Source of the DNA: Neopestalotiopsis rosae
Taxonomy: Eukaryota > Ascomycota > Sordariomycetes > Amphisphaeriales > Sporocadaceae
Length of the DNA: 64,000 bases
Direction of reading: 5' to 3'
Assembly: GCA_023078685.1 (NCBI GenBank)
Contig: JALGAS010000004.1
Location: 5,828,001 to 5,892,000 of the forward strand
The notes beneath the pieces were generated by a model. The model saw only the letters and a list, made by a program, of their open reading frames with translations. It did no database searches and was not told the DNA's origin. The first letter of the stretch is position 1. Every line of letters starts with the position of its first letter. Below, piece after piece: positions 1-12,166 of this stretch. Both the position numbers and the translations under genes were made by a program.

Positions 1-497
1 AGGTCCAAGAGTGCTTTCAAAACAGGCCATGGCGAACGAGTCAGACTGGGGCGCTGGGCAAAAATAATGGACCGATTGTATTGAAGCTTCAATTGTGGTT
101 CAACCATAAATCCAGCTCTGTTTTCTTGTACCGTTGCAGCGGGCATCTAGATTGTGCAGTGCGGTTTTTACTGGCACCATTGAAGTTCAGCGACCTTTGA
201 TCCGATGATTACCATACAAAGGCTCAAGCGAAAATACCGAGCCGTGTTTCTCTGTAAGGACGGTCTCAATGTAAACCTCCCCTCCATTTTTACTTAAGAA
301 ATCATATGTATCAGGACTTGACGTTAATGTTATTATAGTAACGTAGGACCCACAGCTCGTGTCCTAGCTATGTGAACCTGCCCCACTTAAGATTTTGTCA
401 CTTTGAATATGCATGGCGATGAAGCTTTATGTTCGAAACTCTGATTTTAGAAGTCGGCATGTATGAGATATCAAAACTCAGTGGAGCTCCTTAGCCT
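1..497. other. intergenic, no gene seen
   Basis: No open frame with recognisable protein features was seen on either strand. The stretch is the 3' flank of the minus-strand gene that ends at 498 and continues off the window. Confidence 0.6.
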
Positions 498-1522
498 TCA
501 CATATCTTCTCCTTTGAGGTGTCCCTCGCTTGCAGCCAGCACCCTTTCATTGTGATTTCGGGCCCATGTATCGGTAACTTCTCGTTTCCTTCCCTTGTCC
601 CTTTTACCTGTGATAACTATGTATATGTATCATGATTAGCAGATTATACGTCAAGGCGTGAGTTGTGTTGTTAAAGCCCACCTGTTCGTGCATAACGAAT
701 GATCATATCATCCACATCTTTGAATGGATGGCCACACCGCTGAAGGTGCTGTGTCGCTCGGTCTTCACGCAAGGGGTCTCTGGAAAAGACGGGATTTGGA
801 CAGTCATCGGAGGGACACCGCAGGATGTAATATCCAAATGTATTGATAGTTCTGTGTTCAAAGATCCAGTAGCTCTTGTTGCGGAGCACGGACGTCCTGA
901 TCGTACCCCGATTGGTCTCAAGCGGCCGCAGCTTTGGAGTGCGCCTACGTGAACCACTATGCGCAGGTTTGTCGTCAAGTAATGTGGACTTCGTATTCGA
1001 GGATGAATTTAACGACGATTCGGAGGGCTCGGATTTCAAAACTTTCTCTGCTTTTGGTCTGCTTGCTTGACTCTATCATCAGTTAGAAATGATCAGGTAG
1101 AAGAGTAAACCATTGATCTAATCAAATACAAAACTCACGATGTTGTGATTGTCGGGCAAGTGTGTCGATGGGTACGGTGCAGTAACCCCCTCACTGCGTG
1201 CCTCATATTGGGGTTTGTATGAGAATAGAATGCCGCGATAAATATGGGCTCCACGTGAGCTATCCGGTATTTGGTACTCTTGACGTAAATCATCAGCAAC
1301 GTGAGGGTGCTGACAGCTGAGATTCTCAAGGATCTCAGTTCTTCGACACTCCAGGTGGTCTCTGTGCGCTTTGAATGCCTCAATAGCTTGAATGGTAGTT
1401 TCCCGGAGGTTTCTGTTGGCTGCCTTTAAGGACTGTTTAACCTCTTGAAGCTCTAGCCTCGCTCGGTCTTTGGCCTCAATGGATTTTTCATCCAACTCGC
1501 CATAGATAGCTGATTCAAGCAT
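498..1522 (-). CDS. hypothetical protein with coiled coil and CCHC-type motif
   Basis: I build this from three exons (1522-1139, 1072-682, 607-498), giving about 294 residues. Junctions are GTGAGT..GATAG and GTGGGC..CACAG, with CTAAC and CTAAT branch sites. Residues 1-90 are highly charged and probably form a coiled coil. The second exon carries a short Cys/His pattern (CPSDDC, then H-x3-C in HLQRC) followed by FKDVDDMIIRYA. This resembles the atypical zinc-binding modules repeated in many uncharacterised fungal nuclear proteins, but here there is one copy. No function can be assigned. The first exon might be preceded by another, because an acceptor-like CAG lies just upstream of the ATG. The gene is intact under this model. 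The last intron donor (GTGGGC) is weak, so the C-terminus is the least certain part. Confidence 0.55.
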
Positions 1523-2205
1523 TGCTGAAGTCTCGTCGATCTGAGCACTATTCGCGTGTCGCAGGCCTTAGAGAGACCACGGGCTATTCTCGGTCCGGAA
1601 GGAACAGTTCCAAAATCAATGCTATTTTCAGTATTAAAACAAAAAAGGGTGGCTTGGGTGAAAAATCGGTACCAAGTGCTCGTTATCAGACCAATAATCA
1701 ATTTCATAGAGAGGTCAAATATTTGCGAGTCGTTAATATGCAGGGGCGCTGTTGGTTTGAGTTGACGCCCTGCTCGACCGTGGGTCTGGTCTGTGATAGG
1801 TTAATCACGCGTGATTCGCGTTTTCAGCCCCCAAGTTCACCGCTGATTCAACTCTTCACGGTTGACCATTATTTCTGGGTGACAGAGCGTTAATTTCTCA
1901 TTGTCAAAGTCGGCGTTCGATACACATCACGATTTGGTCACCCATGTCGCCAATTTTAACCTCGAGAGCTGCATACTCCAGGGTTGCTACATCCACAAAA
2001 GACTTTGCTTTTTGTTTTGGCTCATTACATACAAGACATAAATATGTTCTCTTTACGCGCAATGGCCGTTGATTTGCAAATATTTAAGCTTCATCACCAT
2101 ATAGTTCTCCTTTAGCAATGTCTCAATTCCGCGCCGCAAATGTCGGCCCCACTAACGTGGGCTCAAGGGAACCGAAAGCTGTGTCCGTGGTCCCCATGTC
2201 CTTTT
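1523..2205. other. intergenic, divergent promoter region
   Basis: This stretch lies between two divergently transcribed genes. Short open frames on both strands show no recognisable protein. An ATG at 2117 opens a frame that stops at 2213-2215 and could be an upstream ORF or a first exon of the Hsp70-like gene. Confidence 0.5.
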
Positions 2206-4387
2206 ATGAATCTTGAGTCTGCTATTGAGTATCTTACCTGTACTGACGACGCGTTCATACAGTACACTCGGGATTGATTTCGGCAGCACGAGTACCCGAG
2301 CTTTTCTCTGGTGTCCAGAGACCAACGAAGGGTATCATGTCGAGAGCACAAGCCGAGCCAGAAAAAATCAGCGATTCGACCGTGGCGACTTTTCGTCTGT
2401 TGGCTATCCTTTCGACGACGGCGAGATATACCTGGGAGAGAAATGCGATGCCTCCCGTGAATCAATTTCTCTCAAGTACGCTTTCTACGTGTTGGCCAAC
2501 GCCCCGGCTGAGCTCGCAAGCCAATACCGGTTGTCCCGACCACTCCACCTTCGCCAAAACGAAGAAACATTCCGGGGAAGGCTGTATGAGGGAATACGAA
2601 AGTTATTTACTGCGGTACAATGCCGCGTTGCTGAGGTTTGCCAAGAGGAAGAGCTTCGAGTCACTTCTATTGGCTTATCCATTCCTTCACAATGGACTCT
2701 AGATTTCATGGACGTGTATCGTGGCATCATCAAGGATGTCTTCAAGCACAACCCGGAAACAATCTTCTTCGTTACGGAAGTAGAGGCACTAGCTCACTTT
2801 TTGTGCATCAAAAAGATGAATCGATTGATTCCACTTCATGGTCCTGTCCACGATGCCGTTGTGGTGATGCTTGACTTTGGAGGTCACACCATGGTCAGTT
2901 ATCCCCCGCCTATCATTTTGGGTAGCCCGACTGACACGTCTTTACAAGAACACTTGCACGCTCAAGATTGTGCATGATCCAGATGGACTTCCTGCTTTCT
3001 ATCTTATTGGAGACCCCGAAGGTAAGGCTACTGAGTACTTAAAGTTCTTGAAAGCTGACATCATGAGATAAGGAGCGGCAGGAGGGAGCGAATTGTGGGA
3101 ATGCTTAATGGCAGATATGAGTCTGACAGCCTTGCAACGCGAGTATCAAATCGTGCCGAGCCCTGCTAACAAACAAAAACTGCTCGACTCTATCAATCTG
3201 GCCAAGCACGAGCTAGGACCAGAATGCGATAACAAGGATCTCGACTGTGATTTGACAGACAGGAATATGACATACTCTGTCAGCCTAGACGAGGAAAGCA
3301 TCACAGAATGCTTCAACGAAGCCATGGAGATGCCGTTGGCTCTAGCAGCTGCCCGAATCAGAGACGCTGCGAGAGTCTTGAAATTAGATAAGCCAATTGG
3401 AGGTCGAACAAGCTCCATAGGTTTTGAAGCTGCTGCAAAACCCCGAGTCATTCTAGCGGGCGGTACAGCAAACCATGAGGGCCTCGAAAGCAGAATAAAG
3501 GAGCTGTGCTATATCAACGGCCTTGACAGTCCCGTCAACACACGTGGAATTATTACCCAATACAAGTAAGATCGCTCTTCGTGAACATTTTCATCCATAA
3601 AAAACACTAAACAGACCCATAGCTCTGCGAAGATTGCCAGTGGCGCTGCATTTGCCGCCGGCTCATCTTTGACAGTGGAAAAATTCATAAGTCGAGGCGC
3701 CACTTTTGCTATCCAAATGAGACAGCGGATAGCCTCCAGTGCCCCAGAGTCTGAACATGCATGGGACAACATAGCATACTTTCTGTGGAGTCTAGTCAGT
3801 CTATCCACTCAAAGAATCCACCCCCTATAGATCACATCGACTCTGAGATACTGGATGCTAACTGTACGTCTTAGCGGAGGCCTCACGAAACGTATACAAT
3901 TCCCGTCACAGGCCGAGACGACCTAAAGATTGTTTGCGATCCGTTCTTTGACAAAGAAGATGGGAATCAAAACATAGAACTGTACCACGACAGATGTTAC
4001 GACTTCGTCGACCTCGGAAGACCTACCAAAGGATCGTGGTCCTTCTCACTGGACTTGATTGGCTACGGTGACCAGATGAAGCTGATTGTCCACAGATCGA
4101 GGCAATATGGGAAGGCAAAGCCTCAGGTATACAAGTCTGTCACCGTAGCACTGCACTACAACCGAGGTAGTAACAGCATACATCCCGGCGAGGAGTTCCG
4201 CGATGCAAATCAGGATCCAAACATATTGGGCCTCAGACACTACCAGGAATGTGGACACAAAGATCTCGATAGCTGGGTTACCACACCAACTAGAACACAA
4301 CGCTTCGTTGCACGCAGAGGAAGAGGTCGGAGAATGCCCGCAATCGGCCCAGACAGGGCGGCTCGACGAGGAGCACGTCGCTCATGA
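2206..4387 (+). CDS. Hsp70-like actin-fold ATPase
   Basis: Exons fit 2262-2893, 2949-3021, 3073-3565, 3623-3794 and 3875-4387, after a poorly defined first exon. The nucleotide-binding fold is clear: the phosphate-1 loop LGIDFGSTSTRAF opens the domain, phosphate-2 is VVMLDFGGHTM followed by NTCTLKIV, and the adenosine motif is VILAGGTANHEG. The lid side reads GGSELWECL. No canonical Hsp70 substrate-binding domain or EEVD tail follows. The C-terminus instead runs to a short arginine-rich tail. It belongs to the expanded fungal Hsp70-like families of unknown client. The start is unsettled: ATG 2206 needs a 34-nt intron (2229-2262 region) to reach the phosphate-1 frame, shorter than usual fungal introns, so a longer upstream exon or a frameshift is possible. 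Family assignment is firm and the N-terminus is not. Confidence 0.75.
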
Positions 4388-5746
4388 GGTTTGTGGCGAT
4401 GACGAGTACAGGCTTTAGATGTTATCCAACTCGTTAGATGGAGAGGCGGAAAAAGAATCTTGAATCAGAAAGATGTGCAAAATATCATAAATTTTGTGAT
4501 CAGTGCGACTCACTGGCTAGCTTAGTCTTAACGGATGTTCGAGCTGGCTGCCGCGGCCAAGTCAATAGGTCGTATGTAAATGTGCGGTTCTCGTCAGATC
4601 TGCTTAACATCAACAGTGACTCCCGAGAAAATAGAAGAGTTGCACGAGGCAGCGATCAGGTCGGCTAAGAGCCCGAGAGCGGGAAAATCTTCCACTTTCT
4701 CAGCAAGGCTGTGTTGTGTAATCGTGAGGTCCTTGCCCTTTATCACTTGCTATTTTGAGCCATGCCACGATTGCCATAGGATTTCAACCATGAATGTCCG
4801 GAGCCGACGTATGATACCCGCAGGATCTGTTGTTAACCGGCAACGTTCAAACAAAACTAGCCACCAAGAAGTCAGCACCGTCAGGCTTGTTATACACGGT
4901 TTCCATGAGAGCCTTCATGCTCTGCTTGAGAATCATGGATTCGCTGCGGCGAACGTGGGGTGATTAATCGCATTGTGGGGATTCTGAGGCAGGAGAGATG
5001 TATGAAATTCGCATGGCCGTTTTCGTACACATCGCCATCGCCCGCTTCTATTCCAAAGTGAACCATTGACAATGCAGGGTCCAGGCTTCAAATGTTCGGG
5101 ATTGAAACTTTTCACGCCGATGAGTAAACATGTTCAAGATTAACTCAAGGACTCGGCCTAGTGAGATTGTTCAAGTCTGTCCCTTGTGTGCCGAGAGTTC
5201 ACGAATCGGCAGGGAAAGCCTGGCGAACTAGAGATCGGACCTCGTTGGTCGATCATACTTTCGATGGCCACCTGCGCCCCACATACAATCTTGCACGAGC
5301 CAATCATACCTAAGATAGGAAGAAAAGTTCACAGTCTCTCAATTTAGTGACTAGTCGCTTGTGATCAATGACGATAATGCGTGTTCTGCAATTTTGTGCG
5401 GGGAGAACCTGATTGGGATTCATCCAGGCATCTTGGGGGTCGAAATTTGCCAAACTGATGACACTACCTCTGGTGATGCAAGATAGCCTCAAGAATTACC
5501 TTTTCATGGCGTTATGTTATACGACGATAGTCTTACTTGTGTATAATAGTTCATGCCTGAAGCCCCAAGCCGTACCTTTCGTCCGTGGCAATAGGTTAGG
5601 TCAAGAATTATGCATCGACGAACACGTTGAAATTGACGCTCCTGGGAGAAGTAGCTGGTATCCACCATTAAAAAGCCATAAATTATTCAGACCGCATCCA
5701 CCAAGGCGGACATACTTAGTGAAGTGACATTTTCTCGTTGTTTGGG
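4388..5746. other. intergenic, no gene seen
   Basis: This is a 1.36 kb stretch between the 3' ends of two convergent genes. The open frames here (longest about 127 codons at 4580-4963) show no domain, signal peptide or plausible splice partner. I take it as non-coding or decayed sequence. Confidence 0.5.
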
Positions 5747-7225
5747 TCAATCACGAAATGGACTCTCAGGATCCTGCCGCTTGTTCTCCGTCTTGAGATT
5801 GAACTCTTTGGTGACACTTATACCGCTCATACCGGCTTCATAGGTAGACCTGGAGCTCGGAGCCGCTGTTACGTCAAGAAATTGCATTAGTATATCCATT
5901 ATTTGACAAAGTATGTGGCAACTGGGGAAAGGATGCAATTGTTTATGCACTCACCATCAATATTGACAAGCGGGTACTCCCCATCCGCAATCCGACGAAA
6001 TTGGCTGCCGCTACTTGTGGTGAGAGTGGACTTCTTGACGGTTGTGGTCAACAGTGACGAGTTGAAGATGTGCTTGAAAGCCGGGCCAAGGATGGGCAGG
6101 TTCGCATTGATGATGCCGAGGATGGGCACCATGGACGAGAGGAGCGCAATCTTGGAAAAGGTATACGTAATGTCGGCCGGATCCAGCTCGAAAAAGTATT
6201 TTATGCGGACTGAAGTGATAGCAATGATTCTGTAGAAACGTGCCGCGTCTGAGTAAAGCTACCAACAACCAAGAATCATGGACAAGAAAACAAGCAATGA
6301 AACGCCGAGAGTGAAAGATGTAAGAAAGAACTTACCCGAATCCAAGACCAAAGACAAACGTGAGGGCGATCTTCTTTGGCGTCGGAAGCTGAAGACCCCA
6401 CAGCACGGGCATTGGAAGGAGGAGAATGATCACATCAATCGTCAGGTCGGTCGACGCCAGCACGATATACATGAGTATACTGTTGCCGCACTCGCCAGGC
6501 GTCTCGGGCAGCCACGACTTTTGGACGGGGCGGCAGAAGAAGACGTCGGAGAAGAAGGCCGCACACCAAAAGGCAATGACAAGAGCCATGGCCCCGTAGA
6601 CGGCGCGGCAAAAGGTGCCATGGCGGAAGATGGAGGCGTAAAAGTGTAGAATGGACGTCTTTACCAGGGCGACGAGGGTGAGCCACATGAGATCAATGGC
6701 AACCACGAGCTATTTAAACTTTTGATCAACACAATGATGGTCACAGCTTGGACCAAGGGACGACCCGGTAGCAGTAGTAAGAGTCTAAAAAAGAAACATC
6801 ACCAACTTACCTTGCGGAAAAGGATGATCATCTCTGGACCCGCAACCCGCTCGATCTCTTCGGCATGAAGTCCGAGTCCACATTTTAGGACGAGGATCAT
6901 GGCAATGACATATCGAACCATCAAGAGCGCCTACCATAATTCTCCGATATTAGCACATAGCTTCAGTTGTTGATGCGTAGCTTAACACGTAGCGTGCAAC
7001 TCAAAATTAGGAGAACAACGGGGAAGGGAGCAGATCGCTCACCATGGCCGCAATGATGAGAACATCATTGATCTGCAAAGGCGCTCGGATGAGGTGCCTG
7101 GACCACAGCCTTAGCCCGGTGGTGAGTAGGGCGAGAGCCACGAAGACGGTCTCAATGCCAAGATCAGTCTTTCCAGCAGCATTGACCGGCAGCTCGCCGA
7201 TTAGAGTTTCTGAGCGCGACTCCAT
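5747..7225 (-). CDS. fungal rhodopsin-domain integral membrane protein
   Basis: Five exons (7225-7043, 6930-6811, 6709-6336, 6229-5955, 5865-5747) give 356 residues with good GT-AG junctions. There are about seven hydrophobic segments. The second half carries the family pattern: a Trp-rich membrane segment (LMWLTLVALVKTSILHFY), the FFCRPVQKSW loop, then TDLTIDVIILLLPMPVLWGLQ, and a final NANLPILGPAFKHIF. These are hallmarks of the fungal rhodopsin/PTH11-related family in the plasma membrane. The extracellular CFEM domain of true Pth11 receptors is absent. Members are often called GPCR-like, but ligand and signalling are unproven. The cytosolic tail is Ser/Thr-rich (KKSTLTTSSGS). The gene looks intact. 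It faces the Hsp70-like gene tail to tail. Confidence 0.85.
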
Positions 7226-8149
7226 GGCGACGAGTTGGAGATCTTGGGAGAGGGACGGGCCAAGAATGAAGGAAAAAGACGGCGGCGACGCATCACCGGT
7301 AGATATCTGAACTCTTGGAAGCCGACGACATTGCGAAAGAAAGACGGAAACAAGATCGAATGTCTTTGATAACCCTGTCTATTGGAAAGGGGACTTTGCA
7401 TGAGCCTATGCAACAGTGGTATTAGAAGCGAGAGCTGATATTTCTAAATGTATGAGCAAGCCTTGTTTCACTCGAGTCAGATCTCACAAGGCAGGGGATT
7501 TTGTCACATAAAAACGGTAGGTGGGCATCAAGGATTCCGGTGTAATAGATTCCCAATTTCATCGCTGGGCGCATCATGCAATAAGCCCAAGCCCACCCCG
7601 GACCGTAGCGATCGGCACTCGGGAGCGTACATGACCAATGGTTTGACCGGGGAGCCCGCTTCTTACCTGTAAGCAGATAATGTCTGTACGAATCCTGCTG
7701 AACAGAGTCGATCTAGGCCCGAGAACGGGAAAGTGGGTAAGATGAGGAAATGCGACTCGACCCATTTGTTTTCCGATGTTGTGATCGATTTTGCGATACC
7801 TCGGTCGTGTAAAACCCCCGGACTCCGGAATTTCCTGACCCTCTTCCGGGCTCCAATAGTGCAAACGGCGAGGCAACACAAAAGGTATCGAGAAAACCAG
7901 CCAATACATTTGCGCAAATAAACATGTATCCAATATTATGTATGTTAGGATCGTGCAAACATGATTGGTCATGTTTTAGGTCCCGCTCTATAAGCCGGGT
8001 CACCCCGTTATTGCTCTTGATTGATGTTCCCACTCACAAAACGGTGCAATGCAACCCAGCTGACCGGTCTCTCCTCGGAAAAAGCAAATACATACCGATT
8101 GAACATATCATTTTCCCCTCTCCTCGCCTCACATTTACAATGATGCATT
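7226..8149. other. intergenic, no gene seen
   Basis: Upstream region of the rhodopsin-domain gene and downstream of the FAD oxidase. Several overlapping minus-strand frames (7574-8033) are open but show no domain and no consistent reading frame, so I do not call them genes. Confidence 0.5.
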
Positions 8150-9950
8150 TTACGCTATGGGCGCGTAGAAGCTGAACCGACGCTGCGGATCATACTTGTC
8201 CTTGACGGCCAACAGCTTGTCCTGTCGCCACTGCTCGTATCCGTACCAGCTCTCCTTGCCCTCGCCTCCTTCCGCGTAGTTTACATAGGCGTGCAATTCG
8301 GTCTGGTTGGTAGCCTGATAGACAATGTCGCGAAGCTGGTTTCCTAGGTCAATAGCCTTTTGGTCCAGCTCGTCGCTAGTAGAATTCCAATGCATGACCG
8401 GTGCAAACAGGAGATTGTCGTCGCGGTGGGCAAAGGCAGTTGTCTCGCTGGACACAGCCCTGACGCCGGCCTGAGAGTAGCCTTCGATCAACATGAAACC
8501 ACCGTTGAGCTCTGGCGTCTCGATGCTGGCTGCGGCGTAGGCGTCATAGACTTGACGCATAGCTTGCGGGTCATATGTCTTGATGTCGATAGGGAATCGC
8601 ATGTTGGAAATGCCCGTGTGCTGGCACGGACCGGCTGTGTTGTCCATACCGGTCCAGACGGGCAAGTCCAGATAGTTGCCGCTGCCGGCAACTGCGGCGA
8701 CAGGGCCCAGGTCATGGAATGGCTGAGTGTAGTTTGAGTCAATGGTGGTAGCGCCCTCCTTCAAAATCCAGAACAAAGTGGTAGGACCCTAGAATTTCAT
8801 TAGTCTTAGCTGAAACCTCATGCGCTGATGGATCATCGACATACCGTAGTATCGACTGTGGCGTCATTGTAGAAGAATCCGTAGTGGATAATATCGACGG
8901 GCGAATCGGTCGCATTGTTCGGCAGGACAGTGTTGATGGTCTCATAAAATTCCTCAACCACGTCGCTCGCGAAAGTGAACGACTCGTACGCCCAGTCGCT
9001 GTACTCGACGTCATAGACTTTGACCTCGACCGAGGTGACGATGCCGAAATTGTGTCCTGCGCCTCGAATTGCCCACCATAGATCTGGGTCGGTCGCTTCA
9101 TCGATCGTCTGCAGACTGCCATTCGCGAACACAATGTTCATGGAGAGGAACTGGTCAGCAATGAGCCCGTGGCGACCCTGAAGCCATCCATGGCCTCCGC
9201 CTAGGCCTGGTCCCAGGAGACTGGTGCATTCGCATCCTCCAGTCACTGTAAATTGATATCATTAGTAAAAAGAGCGAGACATGATGTAAGAGTAAAGTCG
9301 CGTAGTGAAACAGGCAGGTGATTTTGGTTTTGGGATGTGTCGGATTGAAAAGCAAGTTTACCTGTTTGCTTGGACGCGTCCCAGAGAGTGTCCAGGACCT
9401 TTTTAGACAGAGAACCTCCGCCAATTCGAGCCGAATCGCCGCTTTCGGATATGGTTATATTGTCCAGCTGGTCCATCCAGATCTGAATGCCGCTGTCCAT
9501 CTGACCAAGAGAAGAAATGCCGCCATGTTTGCCGGAAATAGCAATAAACGGCAAGTTGAACTGATTGGCGAATTTAACCTATAATGTGATCGACATGTCA
9601 GCCTCACTCGGATCGCCGGGAGATTTCGCATCTCGCTTAGTATATAGACTTACCGTCTCGGCAACGTCCTCCTCAGTGTAGGGAACAACGACAAGATTGA
9701 CTATAGGCGCATCAAAGGCAGACCAACGAGTGGTTGCATTTATGAACCCAGTGGATCCAGGCTCATACAAGATGGCACCTGCAGACAGTCTGGAGACCAG
9801 ATCTGTTCCATTGGCAGATACCAACGAATGCGACCAGTCACTCAAACCAGTGTTTCGACATACGGCGGTGGCGGCCCAAGCGGACACAGCAGAAAAGACT
9901 TCCATCTTAAAGTGCCGTGACGGGCGGGAGAAAAGATTGATGAACCCCAT
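8150..9950 (-). CDS. BBE-type FAD-linked oxidase
   Basis: Four exons (9950 or 9905 to 9654, 9578-9362, 9245-8845, 8788-8150) give 517 or 502 residues depending on which ATG is used. The FAD-binding PCMH domain is visible: FIAISGKHGGISSLG holds the His expected to bind FAD, and VTGGCECTSLLGPGLGGGHG holds the Cys region of bicovalent flavin enzymes, followed by WLQGRHGL and WWAIRGAGHNFGIVTSV. The C-terminal berberine-bridge motif ends KDKYDPQRRFSFYAPI, with NYAEGG and WYG upstream. Such enzymes oxidise alcohols, C-C or C-N bonds in secondary metabolites. It is transcribed away from the PKS across a 2.2 kb shared upstream region, so a tailoring role for the polyketide is the natural inference. 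No strong signal peptide is seen at either start. Confidence 0.9.
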
Positions 9951-10500
9951 TTCGTCTCGAGAGAGAAGAGATCAAAAAGAAATACGACCTTTTGATGTGG
10001 TCGTACAAACTCCCTTATTCCGAGACCTGCGAAGCGCGACCAACGTCTGACCACCAACAGTTTCTATGGAAAGAGGGTGGGGCGTCAGATGTCAGATCCT
10101 ACTTGCTGTAGTATAATGTTTGTCTGTCTGGCGGTTGTGTGGGCAGCGGAGCAACGTGCATGCGTGCAGTCAGACGGGAGATCTGTATGTCTGTGTGTAT
10201 GCAAGAAATATCGAGATGCAGGTCAGCAACCTCTTGTTTTTGTCGAACAAGACTACACTAGGAAATCCTAATGGCAAGTCAGTCATCATGGTTGGGCGAG
10301 GCCGCTGACAAAAGAGGTGAATTTTCCACCCCCTTCTCAGCATGGTCATTTCATTTCAATTTCCCTAATCGGCCATATAGCTGAAAGCAGCATTACGAAT
10401 TGCTTGCCCGAGAAGCAAGCCGAGAGCCTATGCGCCCCTCTCCAGGGAGTGGCACGTTATTGCCATGTTCCTTCAATCACGGACCGACTACTATGTACGG

Positions 10501-10617
10501 GCGGGAAGGGAAGGGAAGCGAAGGCGGGCGGGCGGGAAGCCATGAGGCGAGAAAAGCCATGAGGAGGCAAGGAAGAGGATAAAGCGAGAGAGGGGAGAGG
10601 GAGGGGAGGGAAATGAA
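10501..10617 (+). repeat. polypurine (G/A) tract
   Basis: The plus strand is almost entirely G and A for about 115 bases, with several GGG runs and repeated GGGAAGG, GGGCGGGC and GAGAGGGGAGAGGGAGGGG blocks. Such tracts can form triplex or G-quadruplex DNA. It sits inside the shared FAD oxidase/PKS upstream region. Confidence 0.75.
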
Positions 10618-12081
10618 GGCGAATGCAACTCGATCAGCGCTGCAAGTCGCTGGTTGCTGGTAGGCGACGGGCATGCAACTACGGAGTACCACCGCAGTTT
10701 TTGCATTGTAGTACTGTACAGTGCAGCAACAGCGGTGCAGCGTTGGAAAATGCCCCCCCAAAACCAAGCCAAACCCCCCCGGCCTTCAGTGGCCTTCAAG
10801 GGGTCCCGGAAGGGGTCTCAAGGTTCACGCCAATGGGAGGCTGCGTGGACCCCAGTGGACCCCCATGCCACGGAGCGCGGGGATAGCCGGAAGTGGGAAC
10901 CGGACCCATTGCCGCCAAGCCTTGGAGCTCCGTCCCCAGCAAAACCTTGTCGTGTCGTATTTTCTTTTCAAACGCTTATGGAGATGCCACTTCACTGCAT
11001 GCCACGATGCATGAAGAACCCACTCACATTTTCAATCTTTCTAGGGTTGACGATGCCCGCCAGGTCGATTAATATGCTCTCTAGCTCGGCACTTCACAAG
11101 ACGCCAAAAGAGTTGGTCAGCCAGCTGGCACTTTTCGATGACCGACCAATTCGTCGTTCTTCAGGCCTAGGCCAGACCAAAACAAAGAAAATTATCCTCA
11201 GTGGAGCATCAAATGGATACCCGATGGCAGCTCTGTCCTACTCAGCGTTCAGCTGAAACCTTGACCGCTCGCCGTTTCCTCAGAATCCAAGGGTCTGGTT
11301 GAGGCTGCGTCGTCTGCGTGGTCCGGTCCAAGGGTCTAGTCCAAGCCTCAGTGGCCTCCGTGGTTGCGTGGTAAATGTTCGGGGTCCCGGTCGGCTGCGC
11401 GCGGACTGGATGCATGCCGCTCAGAACCGGCCAATCGTCGCCAGACAAGTGCGGATAGAATGATCGAAAGCCTCTTATCATGTGACGTCGCGTCACTGTG
11501 TACGGACCAGGGGCTGCCGTATAGTCTCCTGTCAAAGTCCCAGTCTGGCAAGATCGCTGCCGTTCGTTGCTTGGGATTCTCCATGCCGGCAATTGATCTC
11601 GACATGATGCCCAGAGACTTCATCTTGATTTGGGTCTCGTAGAGCCCATCAGCTTGGTTCACCCACATGGATACCTGCCCGCTCTGGAGCAAGATGAACC
11701 ATGAGGCTTTTAACGAGTTCAGATAGATCGCCATGATGATATGGCTAGCGTCGACATATCGACCTATGGCCCATGGATGGAAGTGGCCCGCTGGAGACAA
11801 TCTGGAGCTATACTGGGACAACATGCACAACCTAGCGTGTCGTTTCGCTTGCAGTTTCGATAGCATGCTCGATGGCCAAGTTTCACCCGTCAAGAAACTC
11901 GGAAACCAATGAAAACCTCGGCCCGCTGGCACAAAGCGGACCTTGCTAGAAGATCAATCTGTCAGGATGGTTCTGCGCTAGATGATGTCGTCTCGGGCCC
12001 AGAGGCCTGTACACGTGGCAGAGGTTATCCTATCACTTGGGATGATTCCAGCGGCATGTAGATATCAAGGCAATGTGCTCG

Positions 12082-12087
12082 TATAAG
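12082..12087 (+). promoter_or_regulatory. TATA-like box of the PKS
   Basis: The sequence TATAAG(AGG) lies about 80 bases upstream of the PKS ATG, a plausible core-promoter position for a fungal gene. This is inferred from position and sequence only. Confidence 0.4.
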
Positions 12088-12166
12088 AGGAGTCGACCTC
12101 CCAGGTTCCAGTGATATTCAGACCCTCCAAGTCAGAAACCTTTGTCATCTTTGCCGCATATTCAAC

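Larger units (their letters stand above)
9951..12166. promoter_or_regulatory. shared upstream region of FAD oxidase and PKS
   Basis: This is 2.2 kb between two divergent genes, long for this window. It contains a strong purine tract (10501-10617), C-runs near 10743-10790, and a TATA-like element just before the PKS. Open frames such as 10654-11256 (+) and 11348-11932 (-) have no recognisable domains. The size suits a bidirectional, regulated promoter, but I cannot name a binding factor. Confidence 0.5.

Noticed and set aside
10654..11256. 200-codon plus-strand ORF
   Set aside because: Overlaps low-complexity C/G-rich DNA and lacks any protein-like features.
11348..11932. 194-codon minus-strand ORF upstream of the PKS
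   Set aside because: No recognisable domain, odd composition, no splicing support; likely chance in a regulatory region.
11242..12166. Possible upstream SAT-encoding exon of the PKS
   Set aside because: No frame in the preceding region shows a GxCxG nucleophile motif or other SAT features, and no splice pair joins naturally to residue 1.
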